Positions 53,433-61,900 of a stretch of DNA of 64,000 nucleotides are shown one piece after another. The stretch comes from Marinobacter persicus (GTDB lineage: Bacteria; Pseudomonadota; Gammaproteobacteria; Pseudomonadales; Oleiphilaceae). The translations under genes were made by a program, and so were the position numbers. Each line of letters starts with the position of its first letter. Positions within the stretch are counted from its first letter, which is position 1. The stretch is from contig NZ_PTIV01000021.1 of NCBI RefSeq assembly GCF_002934325.1, positions 1 to 64,000 on the forward strand, in the 5' to 3' direction. The notes below the pieces were generated by a model. It was not told the origin of the DNA. It did no database searches and saw nothing but the letters and a program-made list of their open reading frames with translations.

Positions 53433-53825
53433 TCAGGAGAGGGCGTCAGGCGGGGGTGTCAGGACATCGGAAGTATGATTGTGATAGGCCTCCCAGGGTG
53501 GAATGACGTGGCCCCGGGCAGCAAGCTCAATGGGGGGAATTGGAGCTCCGGTAATTATACCGAGAACCGAGACGGAGGCGCAGTGCGGTGCCGCCAAGTC
53601 ACACGGTTCCTGTTCAGTGTCATCACAATCCACGGATATTCCGGAATGATTCATGCCAGACGTGTTAGCAGTCTCTGTACCGGGGTAGGTCATTCCATGA
53701 CAATCAACCGCATTGATAGCAGAACTCTCCAGGGCTCCACTTGCCACATCACCAAGCCCCTGATTAAGGCCGCCAATCAGCAGCAGGATGCTTAGTAACG
53801 CTGCAATAAGTGGGCGAGTGAGCAT
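53433..53825 (-). CDS. secreted Cys/His-containing hypothetical protein
   Basis: A 130-residue protein with a signal peptide (about 1-25). The mature part has four Cys (DCHGM, DCDDTEQEPCDL, PHCASV), several Met/His residues and a Pro-rich end (TSDVLTPPPDALS). The layout resembles small DUF2946-like periplasmic proteins of copper loci, but I cannot assign a family firmly. It is transcribed toward the DUF411 gene. No TTCAG repeat is seen upstream. Confidence 0.55.
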   Translation of the reverse strand: MLTRPLIAALLSILLLIGGLNQGLGDVASGALESSAINAVDCHGMTYPGTETANTSGMNHSGISVDCDDTEQEPCDLAAPHCASVSVLGIITGAPIPPIELAARGHVIPPWEAYHNHTSDVLTPPPDALS

Positions 53826-53965
53826 GGCTGATCCCTGGATTGGCTTTTATCACAAGTAACGCTTAAACCATAAAACCCTTGAGTAGCTCACACGTCAAGC
53901 ATTTCGACCCACTCACGTAATGATTGCGCCGATGCGTACGACCGATGAATAAATTTATAAGCGTT

Positions 53966-53982
53966 TTCAGCCCGGTTTCAGC
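53966..53982 (+). promoter_or_regulatory. TTCAG direct repeat upstream of the beta-propeller gene
   Basis: TTCAGC (53966-53971) and TTCAGC (53977-53982), 11-bp period, 54 nt before ATG 54036. The hexamer at the 9-nt offset (TCAACT) is a poor -10. Confidence 0.6.
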
Positions 53983-54035
53983 TCGGCATGCTCAACTCGC
54001 ACAGACGCATGTACTCTGAAGACAAGGTGACCCCA

Positions 54036-55103
54036 ATGAAATACCGTTCACGTAAGCAGTGGTTTGCGGGCCCGACCGCCGTATTTTTGATGAGTCTGTC
54101 GCTAACGGTGTCAGCCGCTGGCAATCGGGCGTTCATTCCGATGGGGATGGCAGACTCGGTAGGCGTGATGGATCTGGAGAATAACCGTTTGACGTCGACA
54201 ATTGCTGGCACCGTTAACACCCACGGTTCGGCACTGACGCCCGATGGCCGCTTTCTCATTGTTGGCAGTTTAACGGCTCATGACAGTAAAAAGATGCCTG
54301 CCCGGCCGGCTGGGGTCAGCGCAGACGACCACGCTGCCCACCACGGCGGCGGCAGCAGCGCAGCGCCGGATGCCTCCACTGGCCGGATTTTTGTTGTGAA
54401 CACCAATACCAACGTTGTTGATCGGGTACTCGAAGTACCGGGCCCGGTCCACCACGTTCTGGTAACAACCGATGGCCGTTACGCGGTCTCCACACATCCC
54501 ATGGGCGGTGGAATCAGCGTTCTCGACCTGGTGTCGGGGGAGGTTGTTGAAGTGATCGCCACCGGTCCATCTCCCAACTACGTTACGACGGCTAATAACG
54601 GGAAGACGTTATTTGTCAGCAATACCGGCAATGGCACCGTTAGCGAAATTGATACTCGAAACTGGTTTGTGAAGCGCAATATGCGCATAGGCGGAGGACC
54701 CGAGCACATGGTGCTCTCTGCCGATGGGGACCACCTTTACGTCAACGACGCTGCCTCTGGTGAAGTTGCGGCTCTCAAGCTTGCTGACGGCACTGTGACA
54801 GCGCGATACAAAATTGGCGATGCGCCCCATGGCCTGGATCTCAGCGCTGATGGGGAATTTCTTTTCGCCACAAGCCGCGGTGATGAACGAATCGTTCGCT
54901 TGGGACTCAACAACAATTCCCGCACAAGCGCGCAGTTAGCCCCTGCTCCCTATCACCTGGCCGTCTCTCCGGTTAATGGCAGTCTATTGGTTACCAGTCG
55001 TGGTGAGCCAAAGCTCTGGATCCTTGACCCTGAGTCGCTCACTATCCTCAAGGAGGTTACCCTTGAGGGGGTTGGTCACCAGATATCGATTGATGGCCAG
55101 TGA
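54036..55103 (+). CDS. YncE-like secreted beta-propeller protein
   Basis: A 355-residue protein with a signal peptide (about 10-29, cut after VSA). Repeats such as NTHGSALTPDGRFLIVGS, PVHHVLVTTDGRYAVSTH, GPSPNYVTTANNGKTLFVSN and GGPEHMVLSADGDHLYVND make a seven-bladed YVTN/YncE-type propeller. A His/Ser insertion (DDHAAHHGGGSSAA; about 98-112) could bind metal. Role unknown; the island and the upstream repeat suggest a metal-induced periplasmic protein. AAGGTGACCCCA before ATG 54036; an earlier TTG was rejected. Confidence 0.8.
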   Translation: MKYRSRKQWFAGPTAVFLMSLSLTVSAAGNRAFIPMGMADSVGVMDLENNRLTSTIAGTVNTHGSALTPDGRFLIVGSLTAHDSKKMPARPAGVSADDHAAHHGGGSSAAPDASTGRIFVVNTNTNVVDRVLEVPGPVHHVLVTTDGRYAVSTHPMGGGISVLDLVSGEVVEVIATGPSPNYVTTANNGKTLFVSNTGNGTVSEIDTRNWFVKRNMRIGGGPEHMVLSADGDHLYVNDAASGEVAALKLADGTVTARYKIGDAPHGLDLSADGEFLFATSRGDERIVRLGLNNNSRTSAQLAPAPYHLAVSPVNGSLLVTSRGEPKLWILDPESLTILKEVTLEGVGHQISIDGQ

Positions 55104-55168
55104 ACAACCCGGGGCCGATTTCCCTCAACCTGTGGAACGATATTATAAATAAAATTAACCATCAAAAT

Positions 55169-55200
55169 TTCAGGAATGTTTAAGGTTCGTATGGTCTAAT
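55169..55200 (+). promoter_or_regulatory. TTCAG-like direct repeat and promoter of predicted small RNA 1
   Basis: TTCAGG (55169-55174) and TTAAGG (55180-55185; one mismatch), 11-bp period. TCTAAT, a fair -10, begins 9 nt later at 55195. No gene follows; a terminator lies 60 nt downstream. Confidence 0.55.
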
Positions 55201-55206
55201 TCAATT

Positions 55207-55287
55207 CCGCAGAGGTAAGCACTTTAGTTTTCCATTTGCGTTTTCTCAGTAATATTAGTGCCGCAGATTCGTCTGCGGCTTTTTTTT
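55207..55287 (+). ncRNA. predicted metal-responsive small RNA 1
   Basis: From the predicted start near 55207 to the end of the T-tract is about 80 nt with no reading frame of note. It ends in an intrinsic terminator: GCCGCAGA / TCTGCGGC, an 8-bp perfect stem with a TTCG tetraloop (55260-55279) and eight T. The first part is U-rich and unpaired. The terminator could also end the beta-propeller transcript 157 nt upstream. Basis: promoter spacing plus terminator; expression unproven. Confidence 0.5.
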
Positions 55288-55290
55288 CGC

Positions 55291-55319
55291 AAAAAAAAAC
55301 CGCAATGTAAATATTGCGG
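55291..55319 (-). terminator. intrinsic terminator for the minus-strand small secreted protein
   Basis: On the minus strand CCGCAAT / ATTGCGG with a 6-nt loop is followed by nine T. It is back to back with the plus-strand terminator at 55260-55287. Between it and the stop at 55445 I see nothing else. Confidence 0.85.
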
Positions 55320-55444
55320 CAATATGCATGAGCCAGGCTTTAATGACTACCTATAAAAGCAGCCCTTTCCCGCTATGAGGCTATCAGGCTTATAGCAGGT
55401 GATATTTGTCATTCTTTTATTATGGTTAAAGCTAGAAATGCTCT

Positions 55445-55666
55445 TTAAGATTTATTGGTTTTCGAGTTTTTGGTTGCGATGGTTTTTGACTGGGATCTTT
55501 CATCGCTATCAACGTGGCGGGAGCAGGTCTTTTCGGCGGATTTCGCCTCAACTGTTTTGTTGGGATAGGTTCGTGCCTCGTTTATACGATCCGCGTAACC
55601 TGACTCGGCGTATGCACCGGTGGACAGAACTGAAAGCAAGACTGCAGAAACAAAGTATTTTTTCAT
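55445..55666 (-). CDS. small secreted hypothetical protein
   Basis: A 73-residue protein with a clear signal peptide (MKKYFVSAVLLSVLSTGAYA|ESGYADRINEAR...). The mature 53 residues are hydrophilic and Lys/Ser-rich with a single Cys (KTCSRHVD). ATG 55666 follows GGAG at 6 nt. It is of the DUF4148-like kind in size and N terminus, but I do not claim membership. Its codon use is AT-rich compared with neighbours. Likely periplasmic, function unknown. Confidence 0.6.
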   Translation of the reverse strand: MKKYFVSAVLLSVLSTGAYAESGYADRINEARTYPNKTVEAKSAEKTCSRHVDSDERSQSKTIATKNSKTNKS

Positions 55667-55691
55667 GGAATTCTCCAACTACTTAATGGAA

Positions 55692-55723
55692 TTCAGGTAG
55701 GTTTCAGATTTTCATGATTTATT
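55692..55723 (+). promoter_or_regulatory. TTCAG direct repeat and promoter of predicted small RNA 2
   Basis: TTCAGG (55692-55697) and TTCAGA (55703-55708), 11-bp period. TTTATT, a -10-like hexamer, begins 9 nt later at 55718. It faces right, away from the minus-strand gene at 55445-55666, and no plus-strand gene follows. Confidence 0.6.
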
Positions 55724-55729
55724 GGCCAT

Positions 55730-55815
55730 GTCGGCTCCGCCAGCCGCCACAAGGACCCTGCTGGCGGACACCTCTTCATTCAGCTGTTTACCGCAGGGTT
55801 ATCCTGCGGTTTTTT
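55730..55815 (+). ncRNA. predicted metal-responsive small RNA 2
   Basis: About 86 nt from the predicted start near 55730. A 5' hairpin pairs CCGCCAGC (55737-55744) with GCTGGCGG (55760-55767). A single-stranded stretch with ACACCTCTTC follows (Shine-Dalgarno-complementary CCTC). The terminator is CCGCAGG / CCTGCGG (55791-55809) with six T. The terminator points only to the plus strand although it lies inside the 3' end of the minus-strand gene at 55780-56085, which supports a plus-strand transcript. Its last 36 nt are antisense to that gene. Confidence 0.6.
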
Positions 55816-56085
55816 CTCCTTTTCTTCCAACGCTTCGTGATACGCCTTGCCTTCTCGGCTCATCATTTGAACGCGGGCTTCCATGCCCGCCTCGGACATG
55901 CCAGAGACGGTCATATCCCAGTGAAGGCGCTTCATCTTTTCATTGTTCAGGATGGATTCATTCGTTGCCTCATCTTTAAGGCTTGCTTCCGTAAGCGTTG
56001 TTAAATCCTGATTGCTATTTATATCAGCCGCCATAACAGTACCGGAAAGGGAAGCTGCAAAAATAAATGACATCGTTTTTTTCAC
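55780..56085 (-). CDS. small secreted helical hypothetical protein
   Basis: A 101-residue protein: signal peptide MKKTMSFIFAASLSGTVMA|ADINSN, then a charged, helical, Met-rich mature chain (NNEKMKRLHWDMTVSGMSEAGMEARVQMMSREG) ending in a Lys/Glu tail. Seven Met in the mature part, with one His near MKRLHWDM, could bind Cu(I). The GTG start at 56085 is set by AAGGAG, 9 nt upstream. A TTCAG repeat on its own strand lies at 56136-56152. No family recognised. Confidence 0.6.
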   Translation of the reverse strand: MKKTMSFIFAASLSGTVMAADINSNQDLTTLTEASLKDEATNESILNNEKMKRLHWDMTVSGMSEAGMEARVQMMSREGKAYHEALEEKEKKPQDNPAVNS

Positions 56086-56135
56086 TGCAATATCTCCTTG
56101 TTTGTTTGGTCAACGTTTAAAGTTAAACACGCTTT

Positions 56136-56152
56136 CCTGAAATATTTCTGAA
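56136..56152 (-). promoter_or_regulatory. TTCAG direct repeat upstream of the Met-rich secreted protein
   Basis: On the minus strand TTCAGA-N5-TTCAGG, 11-bp period, 51 nt before the GTG at 56085. It is divergent from the cus copy at 56211-56227. The -10 at the 9-nt offset is poor. Confidence 0.6.
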
Positions 56153-56210
56153 AAAACGCTTAATATTTATTTTTAATCAACAAACTTTTTAGGGGTGGAA
56201 ATGTATTACT

Positions 56211-56242
56211 TTCAGGTTGGTTTCAGGTTGGCACCATAGAAT
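56211..56242 (+). promoter_or_regulatory. TTCAG direct repeat and promoter of the cus operon
   Basis: TTCAGG (56211-56216) and TTCAGG (56222-56227), part of a longer TTTCAGGTTGG direct repeat, 11-bp period. TAGAAT, five of six matches to the -10 consensus, begins 9 nt later at 56237. It drives cusCBA. Confidence 0.78.
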
Positions 56243-56277
56243 TCCCGCGCCGATGTTATTTTTCTGGAGTATTGAAT

Positions 56278-57591
56278 TTGCCGACCTTATCTCGTTTTAT
56301 AAAGTCAACAGCTTTGGGGGCTGCTCTCCTTACGAGTCTGCCTGCAGCGGCTGGGCCTCTTGCGCTGGACCGTGCCATTGATTTGGCTATCCAGAATGAC
56401 CCCTGGCTTCTTGAGAGTGTCCAGATTCAGGATGCACTTCAGGAAGAATCCATCGCCGCGGGGACCCTTCCAGACCCCCGCCTTAAGCTTGGTGCCGCCA
56501 ACTTGCCGACCGACACGTTTGATACCGGACAGGAGGGCATGACCCAGACCACCATTGGGATCACCCAGAGCTTTCCCCGGGGCAATACACTGCAGCTGGC
56601 CAGTGAAAAGAAAAGCCAACTGGCAGTGGTCGAGAAGTTTCGCCGTGAGAATCGAAAGGCAGAGATTGAAAGAACCGTGACCAATCTCTGGCTGGACATC
56701 TGGAGTTCCGAACAGAGCATTGAGCTGATTGAAGCCAATAGGGGCTTGTTCGAACAGTTGGTGGACGTCGCCGAAGCGGGGTATGCCTCAGCGTCAATGG
56801 GAGCCAGACAACAGGATGTCATTCGTGCCTCACTTGAGCTGACACGGCTTGATGACAGACTGACGTCCCTGGAATCGACATTGGCGGCAAGCCAGGAAGG
56901 CTTGCGGGAGTGGGTTCAGGCCGAAGTGGGCGGCGCGGGTGTCAGCCGTGAATTGCCTGCGCAATTCTCAGGCCCGGTGGCAAATGGCTGGGAGCTCACC
57001 ACCGTAGATGCGATCCGGCAGCACCCACAGGTTCGCACCACCGAACAGCTGGTTGAGACCCGTACGGTAGATCTCGATCTTGCCCGCCAGTCTTACAAAC
57101 CCGAATGGTCCATCTCTGCCCAGTACGGTTATCGGGAGGATGCCCCCAACGGCCAGGACAGAGCAGATCTCTTCTCCGTGGCTGTCGGTTTTGACCTTCC
57201 GATTTTCACCGGCAACCGACAGGACCGCCGAGTGAGCGCGTCAACATCCCGCCTGGAGGCCGCCAAGAGCCAGCGACTGTTACAGGTCCGCACCCTACAG
57301 GCCCGGGCACGAACCGCTCTCGCCCGGATAGATCGCCTTGATGAGCGCATCCGACTGTATCAGCAAACCCTGCTGCCACAGATGGAGGAACAGGCGGGGG
57401 CTGCGCTGTCTGCCTACAACAACGATGACGGCGATTTTGCCGAGGCGGTACGGGCCCGGATTGACCAGCTCAATGCCAACGTTGAGCTGATCCAGATGCG
57501 CGCCCAACGAGCCAAACACCTGGCGGACTTCCGCTACCTGACTTCAACCACTGACGCCCCTATCTCTTCATTGACTCACTATCAGGACTGA
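56278..57591 (+). CDS. cusC: outer-membrane efflux protein (TolC/CusC family)
   Basis: A 437-residue protein with a signal peptide (cut near AAAG). The TolC-type tandem repeat shows as two long helical halves with LALDRAIDLAIQNDPWLLESVQ, IGITQSFPRGNTLQLASEKK and VDLDLARQSYKPEWSISAQYGYRED...VAVGFDLPIFTGNRQDRRV. It forms the outer channel of the efflux pump. There is no lipobox, unlike E. coli CusC. Starts are TTG only: 56278 has GGAG at 8 nt, 56272 is closer. The adaptor follows after 4 nt. Confidence 0.88.
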   Translation: MPTLSRFIKSTALGAALLTSLPAAAGPLALDRAIDLAIQNDPWLLESVQIQDALQEESIAAGTLPDPRLKLGAANLPTDTFDTGQEGMTQTTIGITQSFPRGNTLQLASEKKSQLAVVEKFRRENRKAEIERTVTNLWLDIWSSEQSIELIEANRGLFEQLVDVAEAGYASASMGARQQDVIRASLELTRLDDRLTSLESTLAASQEGLREWVQAEVGGAGVSRELPAQFSGPVANGWELTTVDAIRQHPQVRTTEQLVETRTVDLDLARQSYKPEWSISAQYGYREDAPNGQDRADLFSVAVGFDLPIFTGNRQDRRVSASTSRLEAAKSQRLLQVRTLQARARTALARIDRLDERIRLYQQTLLPQMEEQAGAALSAYNNDDGDFAEAVRARIDQLNANVELIQMRAQRAKHLADFRYLTSTTDAPISSLTHYQD

Positions 57592-57595
57592 CTTC

Positions 57596-58948
57596 ATGGC
57601 CAATTTTATTCGCCCGCTGGGCTTTGTAGTGCTCGGTAGTATCGCCGGAGCGGCGGCCGCTTATTGGCTGGCACCAGATACAACCCCTAACGCTGTGTCA
57701 CAGAGCGCTGAATCGGACAAAAAAGAACCACTTTACTGGGTGGCGCCCATGGACCCCAATTTCAAAAGCGACAAACCCGGTAAGTCGCCTATGGGCATGG
57801 ATTTGATTCCGGTTTACGAGAAAGGCGGTTCTGCCGAGGATTCCCCCGGCACCGTTCGCATCTCCCCGACGGTCGTTAACAACCTTGGTGTTAGGACTGA
57901 ACCCGTGATTCAGGGGCGTATGCCCAACAACATCACCACGGTTGCTTATGTGCATTATAACGAAGACCAGATGGCCCATGTGCACCCCCGCGTGGAAGGC
58001 TGGATCGAGTCGCTTTATGTGAAATCCGAAGGGGAGCCGGTGGAGCAGGGCACTCCGTTGTACACCCTGTATTCTCCCACCCTCGTTAACGCCCAGGAAG
58101 AACTGTTGATGGCGCTGAATCGAGGTAATCAGCGGCTGGTCAGTGCCGCACAGGAGCGCCTGGAAGCCCTGAATGTGCCTTCTGGCCTGATACGTCAGCT
58201 ACGGGACGGTCGAAAGATCCAGCGAACCATCACAGTGTATGCGCCAGCGTCTGGGGTGATTGAAAACCTCAACGTGCGGGAAGGTATGTTCATCAAGCCG
58301 GGGAACCGGGTGTTGTCCATCGCCGCGCTTGATGAGGTCTGGGTGATTGGTGAGGTATTCGAGAGCCAGCTGTCGGCCGTCGAGGCCGGCAATCGCGTGG
58401 AAATGACCCTGGACTACATGCCAGGGCGCGAATGGCGGGGCAAGGTGGACTATGTCTACCCCGAGATCAACCCCGAGACACGGACAGCCAGGGTACGGAT
58501 GCGCTTCGACAACAGTGACGGCTCCCTGATGCCGGGTATGTTTGCCCGCGTGAAGGTTCAGGGTGAGCGGGGGCGACGGCACTTCCTGGTCCCGCGCGAG
58601 TCCATTATCCGGACGGGCGAGAGCGACCGGCTGGTCGTCGCACTGGAAGAAGGCGCGTTCAAGTCGGTTAACGTCAGTGTGGGGCGTGTTGGCGATAAGT
58701 ACGCCGAAATCCTGGAAGGCGTGATGCCTGGCGATACCGTGGTCACATCGGCTCAGTTCCTTATCGACTCTGAGTCCAGCAAAACGTCCGATTTCAGACG
58801 TATGGAAGCACGGCCTGCTGACAACATCGACATGGAGATGGACCACTCCGGACACGCCATGCCAGGCATGCAAATGGATTCGGAATCCGCCCCGATGGAC
58901 CATGACAACATGGACCACAGCGCCATGAACGGGGAGGCCAGCCAGTAA
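57596..58948 (+). CDS. cusB: periplasmic adaptor of Cu(I)/Ag(I) efflux (CusB family)
   Basis: A 450-residue membrane-fusion protein: anchor helix about 6-26, a heavy-metal-binding segment (YWVAPMDPNFKSDKPGKSPMGMDLIPVYE; about 48-76) whose Met residues pass metal to CusA, then barrel-sandwich, helical and membrane-proximal domains (HPRVEGWIESLYVKSEGEPVEQG; APASGVIENLNVREGMFIKPGNR). The last 35 residues are Met/His-rich (MEMDHSGHAMPGMQMDSESAPMDHDNMDH), a CusF-like metal-rich tail without the CusF fold. It overlaps cusA by 1 nt. Confidence 0.92.
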   Translation: MANFIRPLGFVVLGSIAGAAAAYWLAPDTTPNAVSQSAESDKKEPLYWVAPMDPNFKSDKPGKSPMGMDLIPVYEKGGSAEDSPGTVRISPTVVNNLGVRTEPVIQGRMPNNITTVAYVHYNEDQMAHVHPRVEGWIESLYVKSEGEPVEQGTPLYTLYSPTLVNAQEELLMALNRGNQRLVSAAQERLEALNVPSGLIRQLRDGRKIQRTITVYAPASGVIENLNVREGMFIKPGNRVLSIAALDEVWVIGEVFESQLSAVEAGNRVEMTLDYMPGREWRGKVDYVYPEINPETRTARVRMRFDNSDGSLMPGMFARVKVQGERGRRHFLVPRESIIRTGESDRLVVALEEGAFKSVNVSVGRVGDKYAEILEGVMPGDTVVTSAQFLIDSESSKTSDFRRMEARPADNIDMEMDHSGHAMPGMQMDSESAPMDHDNMDHSAMNGEASQ

Positions 58949-61900
58949 TGATTGCAGCCATTATTCACTGGTCCGTCCGCAACCGCTTCCTGGTGCTGCT
59001 GGCCACGGTGTTGATCACCGGGCTCGGCCTGTATTCCCTCAAGAAAACCCCGGTTGATGCGCTGCCGGATCTCTCCGATGTGCAGGTCATCATCAAAACC
59101 AGCTTTCCCGGCCAGGCGCCGCAGGTGGTGGAGGATCAGGTCACCTACCCGCTGACCACGGCCATGCTCTCGGTACCGGGGGCTGAAACCGTTCGCGGCT
59201 ATTCGTTCTTCGGGGATTCCTACGTGTACGTGATCTTCGATGAAGACACCGATATGTACTGGGCACGTTCCCGGGTGCTGGAGTACCTGTCTCAGGTGGC
59301 TCCCAGTCTGCCGGATTCCGCGAGCCCCCAGTTAGGCCCTGACGCCACGGGCGTGGGTTGGGTTTACCTGTATGCGCTGGTAGACCGCACCGGCAACCAC
59401 GATCTGAGTGAATTGAGAAGCCTGCAGGACTGGTTTCTGAAATACGAACTGCAAACCGTACCCGGTGTCTCTGAGGTCGCAGCTCTGGGCGGTATGGTGA
59501 AGCAGTATCAGGTGAAGGTCAGCCCGGAAAAACTGCGCGCGCTGGGCATTCCGCTGGCACACATTCAGAACGCCATCAAACGCGGCAACCAGGAAGTGGG
59601 TGCTTCAGTCATCGAGATGGCCGAGGCCGAGTACATGGTTCGCACCTCCGGCTACATCCAGTCCCGGGAAGACCTGCTGTCCATTCCGCTGGGGCTGGAT
59701 GACAACGGCACGCCCATCCTGCTCAAGGATGTTGCCACTGTGGAAGTCGGGCCGCAGATGCGCCGTGGGGTTGCGGAGTTGAACGGCAACGGCGAAACCG
59801 TGGGCGGCGTGGTGGTGATGCGCTTTGGCGAAAACGCACAGGCCACCATCAACGGCGTCAAGGCCAAGCTGGAGTCTTTGAAGTCCAGTTTGCCCGAAGG
59901 GGTTGAAGTGGTCACGGTTTACGACCGTTCCGGCCTGATCGAAAGGGCGGTTAACAACCTGGGCTTCAAGCTGCTCGAGGAGTTTGTGGTCGTTGCCCTG
60001 GTGTGTATCGTATTCCTGTTCCATGTGCGCTCCTCACTGGTGGCCATCCTCAGCCTGCCTGTCGGCATCCTGGCGGCCTTCATCGTCATGCACTGGCAGG
60101 GCATCAACGCCAACATCATGTCTCTGGGCGGGATCGCCATTGCCATCGGGGCCATGATAGATGGCGCCATCGTGATGATCGAGAACATGCACAAACACAT
60201 GGAGCGAACACCCCTGACCCCGGAAAACCGCTGGGAGGTGGTGGCACGGTCCGCTGCGGAAGTCGGCCCTGCGCTGTTTTTCTCCTTGCTGATCATCACC
60301 GTCAGCTTTGTACCGGTGTTTGCACTAGAGGCTCAGGAAGGGCGCATGTTTGCTCCGCTGGCCTTTACCAAAACCTACGCCATGGCCGCCAGTGCGGCGC
60401 TTGCGGTCACGCTGGTGCCGGTGCTCATGGGTTATTTCATTCGTGGCAAGGTGCTTCCGGAGCACAAGAACCCCATAAACCGGCTGTTGGTCGGCGCCTA
60501 CATGCCGGTATTGAAGCTGGTTCTTCGGTTCCCCAAAACGACAGTCCTTGCCGCTCTGGTGGCCCTGATCGTTGGTGTCTGGCCTGCCAGTAAAATTGGC
60601 AGCGAGTTCATTCCGCCGCTGGACGAGGGCGACCTGATGTACATGCCCACCACCTACCCGGGCATTTCCATTGGCAAGGCCAGGGAGCTGCTGCAGCAGA
60701 CGGACAAACTGATCGCCACCGTGCCGGAAGTGAAAACCGTCTTTGGCAAAGTAGGGCGGGCAGACACCGCCACCGACCCGGCGCCCCTGACCATGATCGA
60801 AACCTTCATCCAGCTCAAACCAAGGGATGAGTGGCGCGAGGGGATGACCACCGAGAAACTCAAGGAAGAGCTCAATAACCTGATTCGCTTGCCCGGCGTG
60901 ACCAATGCCTGGGTTATGCCCATCATCACGCGAATCGATATGCTGGCCACCGGCATCAAGACTCCGGTGGGCATCAAAGTGGCCGGCCCGGATCTGGCTG
61001 TGATCCAGGACATCGGCAAGCAGCTAGAGGAAATCATGGTCGATATTCCCGGCACAGCCTCGGTTTACTCCGAGCGAGTAGCCGGAGGGCGCTACATCAA
61101 GGCCGACATTGACCGGGAACGCGCCGCCCGATACGGGTTGAACATTGCCGACGTGCAACAGGTCGTGGCGTCCGCCATTGGCGGGATCAACGTCTCCAAA
61201 ACCATCGAAGGGCTGGAACGTTACCCCATTAACGTCCGCTACCCGGCGGATTACCGCGATTCTCCGGAAAAACTGGAACAGCTGCCGATTGTGACCGCTT
61301 CCGGTCAGCGCATTGCCTTGTCAGATGTGGCGGACATCCGCGTGGAAGACGGCCCACCCGCCATCAAGAGCGAAAACGCCCGCCTTAACGGCTGGACCTT
61401 CGTGGACATTGACGGCATGGACGTTGGCACCTACGTGGAGCAGGCCATGGACATTGTCAGCAGCGAACTGGATCTGCCCGCGGGTTACTCTGTGACCTGG
61501 TCCGGTCAGTACGAGTACATGCTGCGGGCCAAACAAAAGCTCAGCTATGTGGTGCCGCTGACGCTGGCCATCATCGTGATCCTGCTGTTCCTGAATTTCC
61601 GGCGCTTCGCGGAAGTGGGCATCATCATGGGAACCCTGCCGTTTGCGATGATTGGTGCCATCTGGCTGATGTATTTGCTGGGCTACAACTTCTCGGTCGC
61701 CGTGGGTGTCGGTTTTATCGCCCTGGCTGGCGTGGCGGTGGAGATAGGCGTGATCATGCTCGTCTACCTCAACCAGTCCTATCAGGAAATGGTGGAGAAC
61801 TGTGAGCGCAAAGGCCTGACACCGAGGAGGGAAACCCTTCGCCATGCCGTGCTTCATGGCGCCGGCTTGCGGGTACGACCGGTCATGATGACCGCGGCCG

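Noticed and set aside
55714..56004. Plus-strand 96-codon frame in the region of predicted small RNA 2
   Set aside because: It lacks a ribosome-binding site, passes through an intrinsic terminator and is antisense to a gene with a clear signal peptide.
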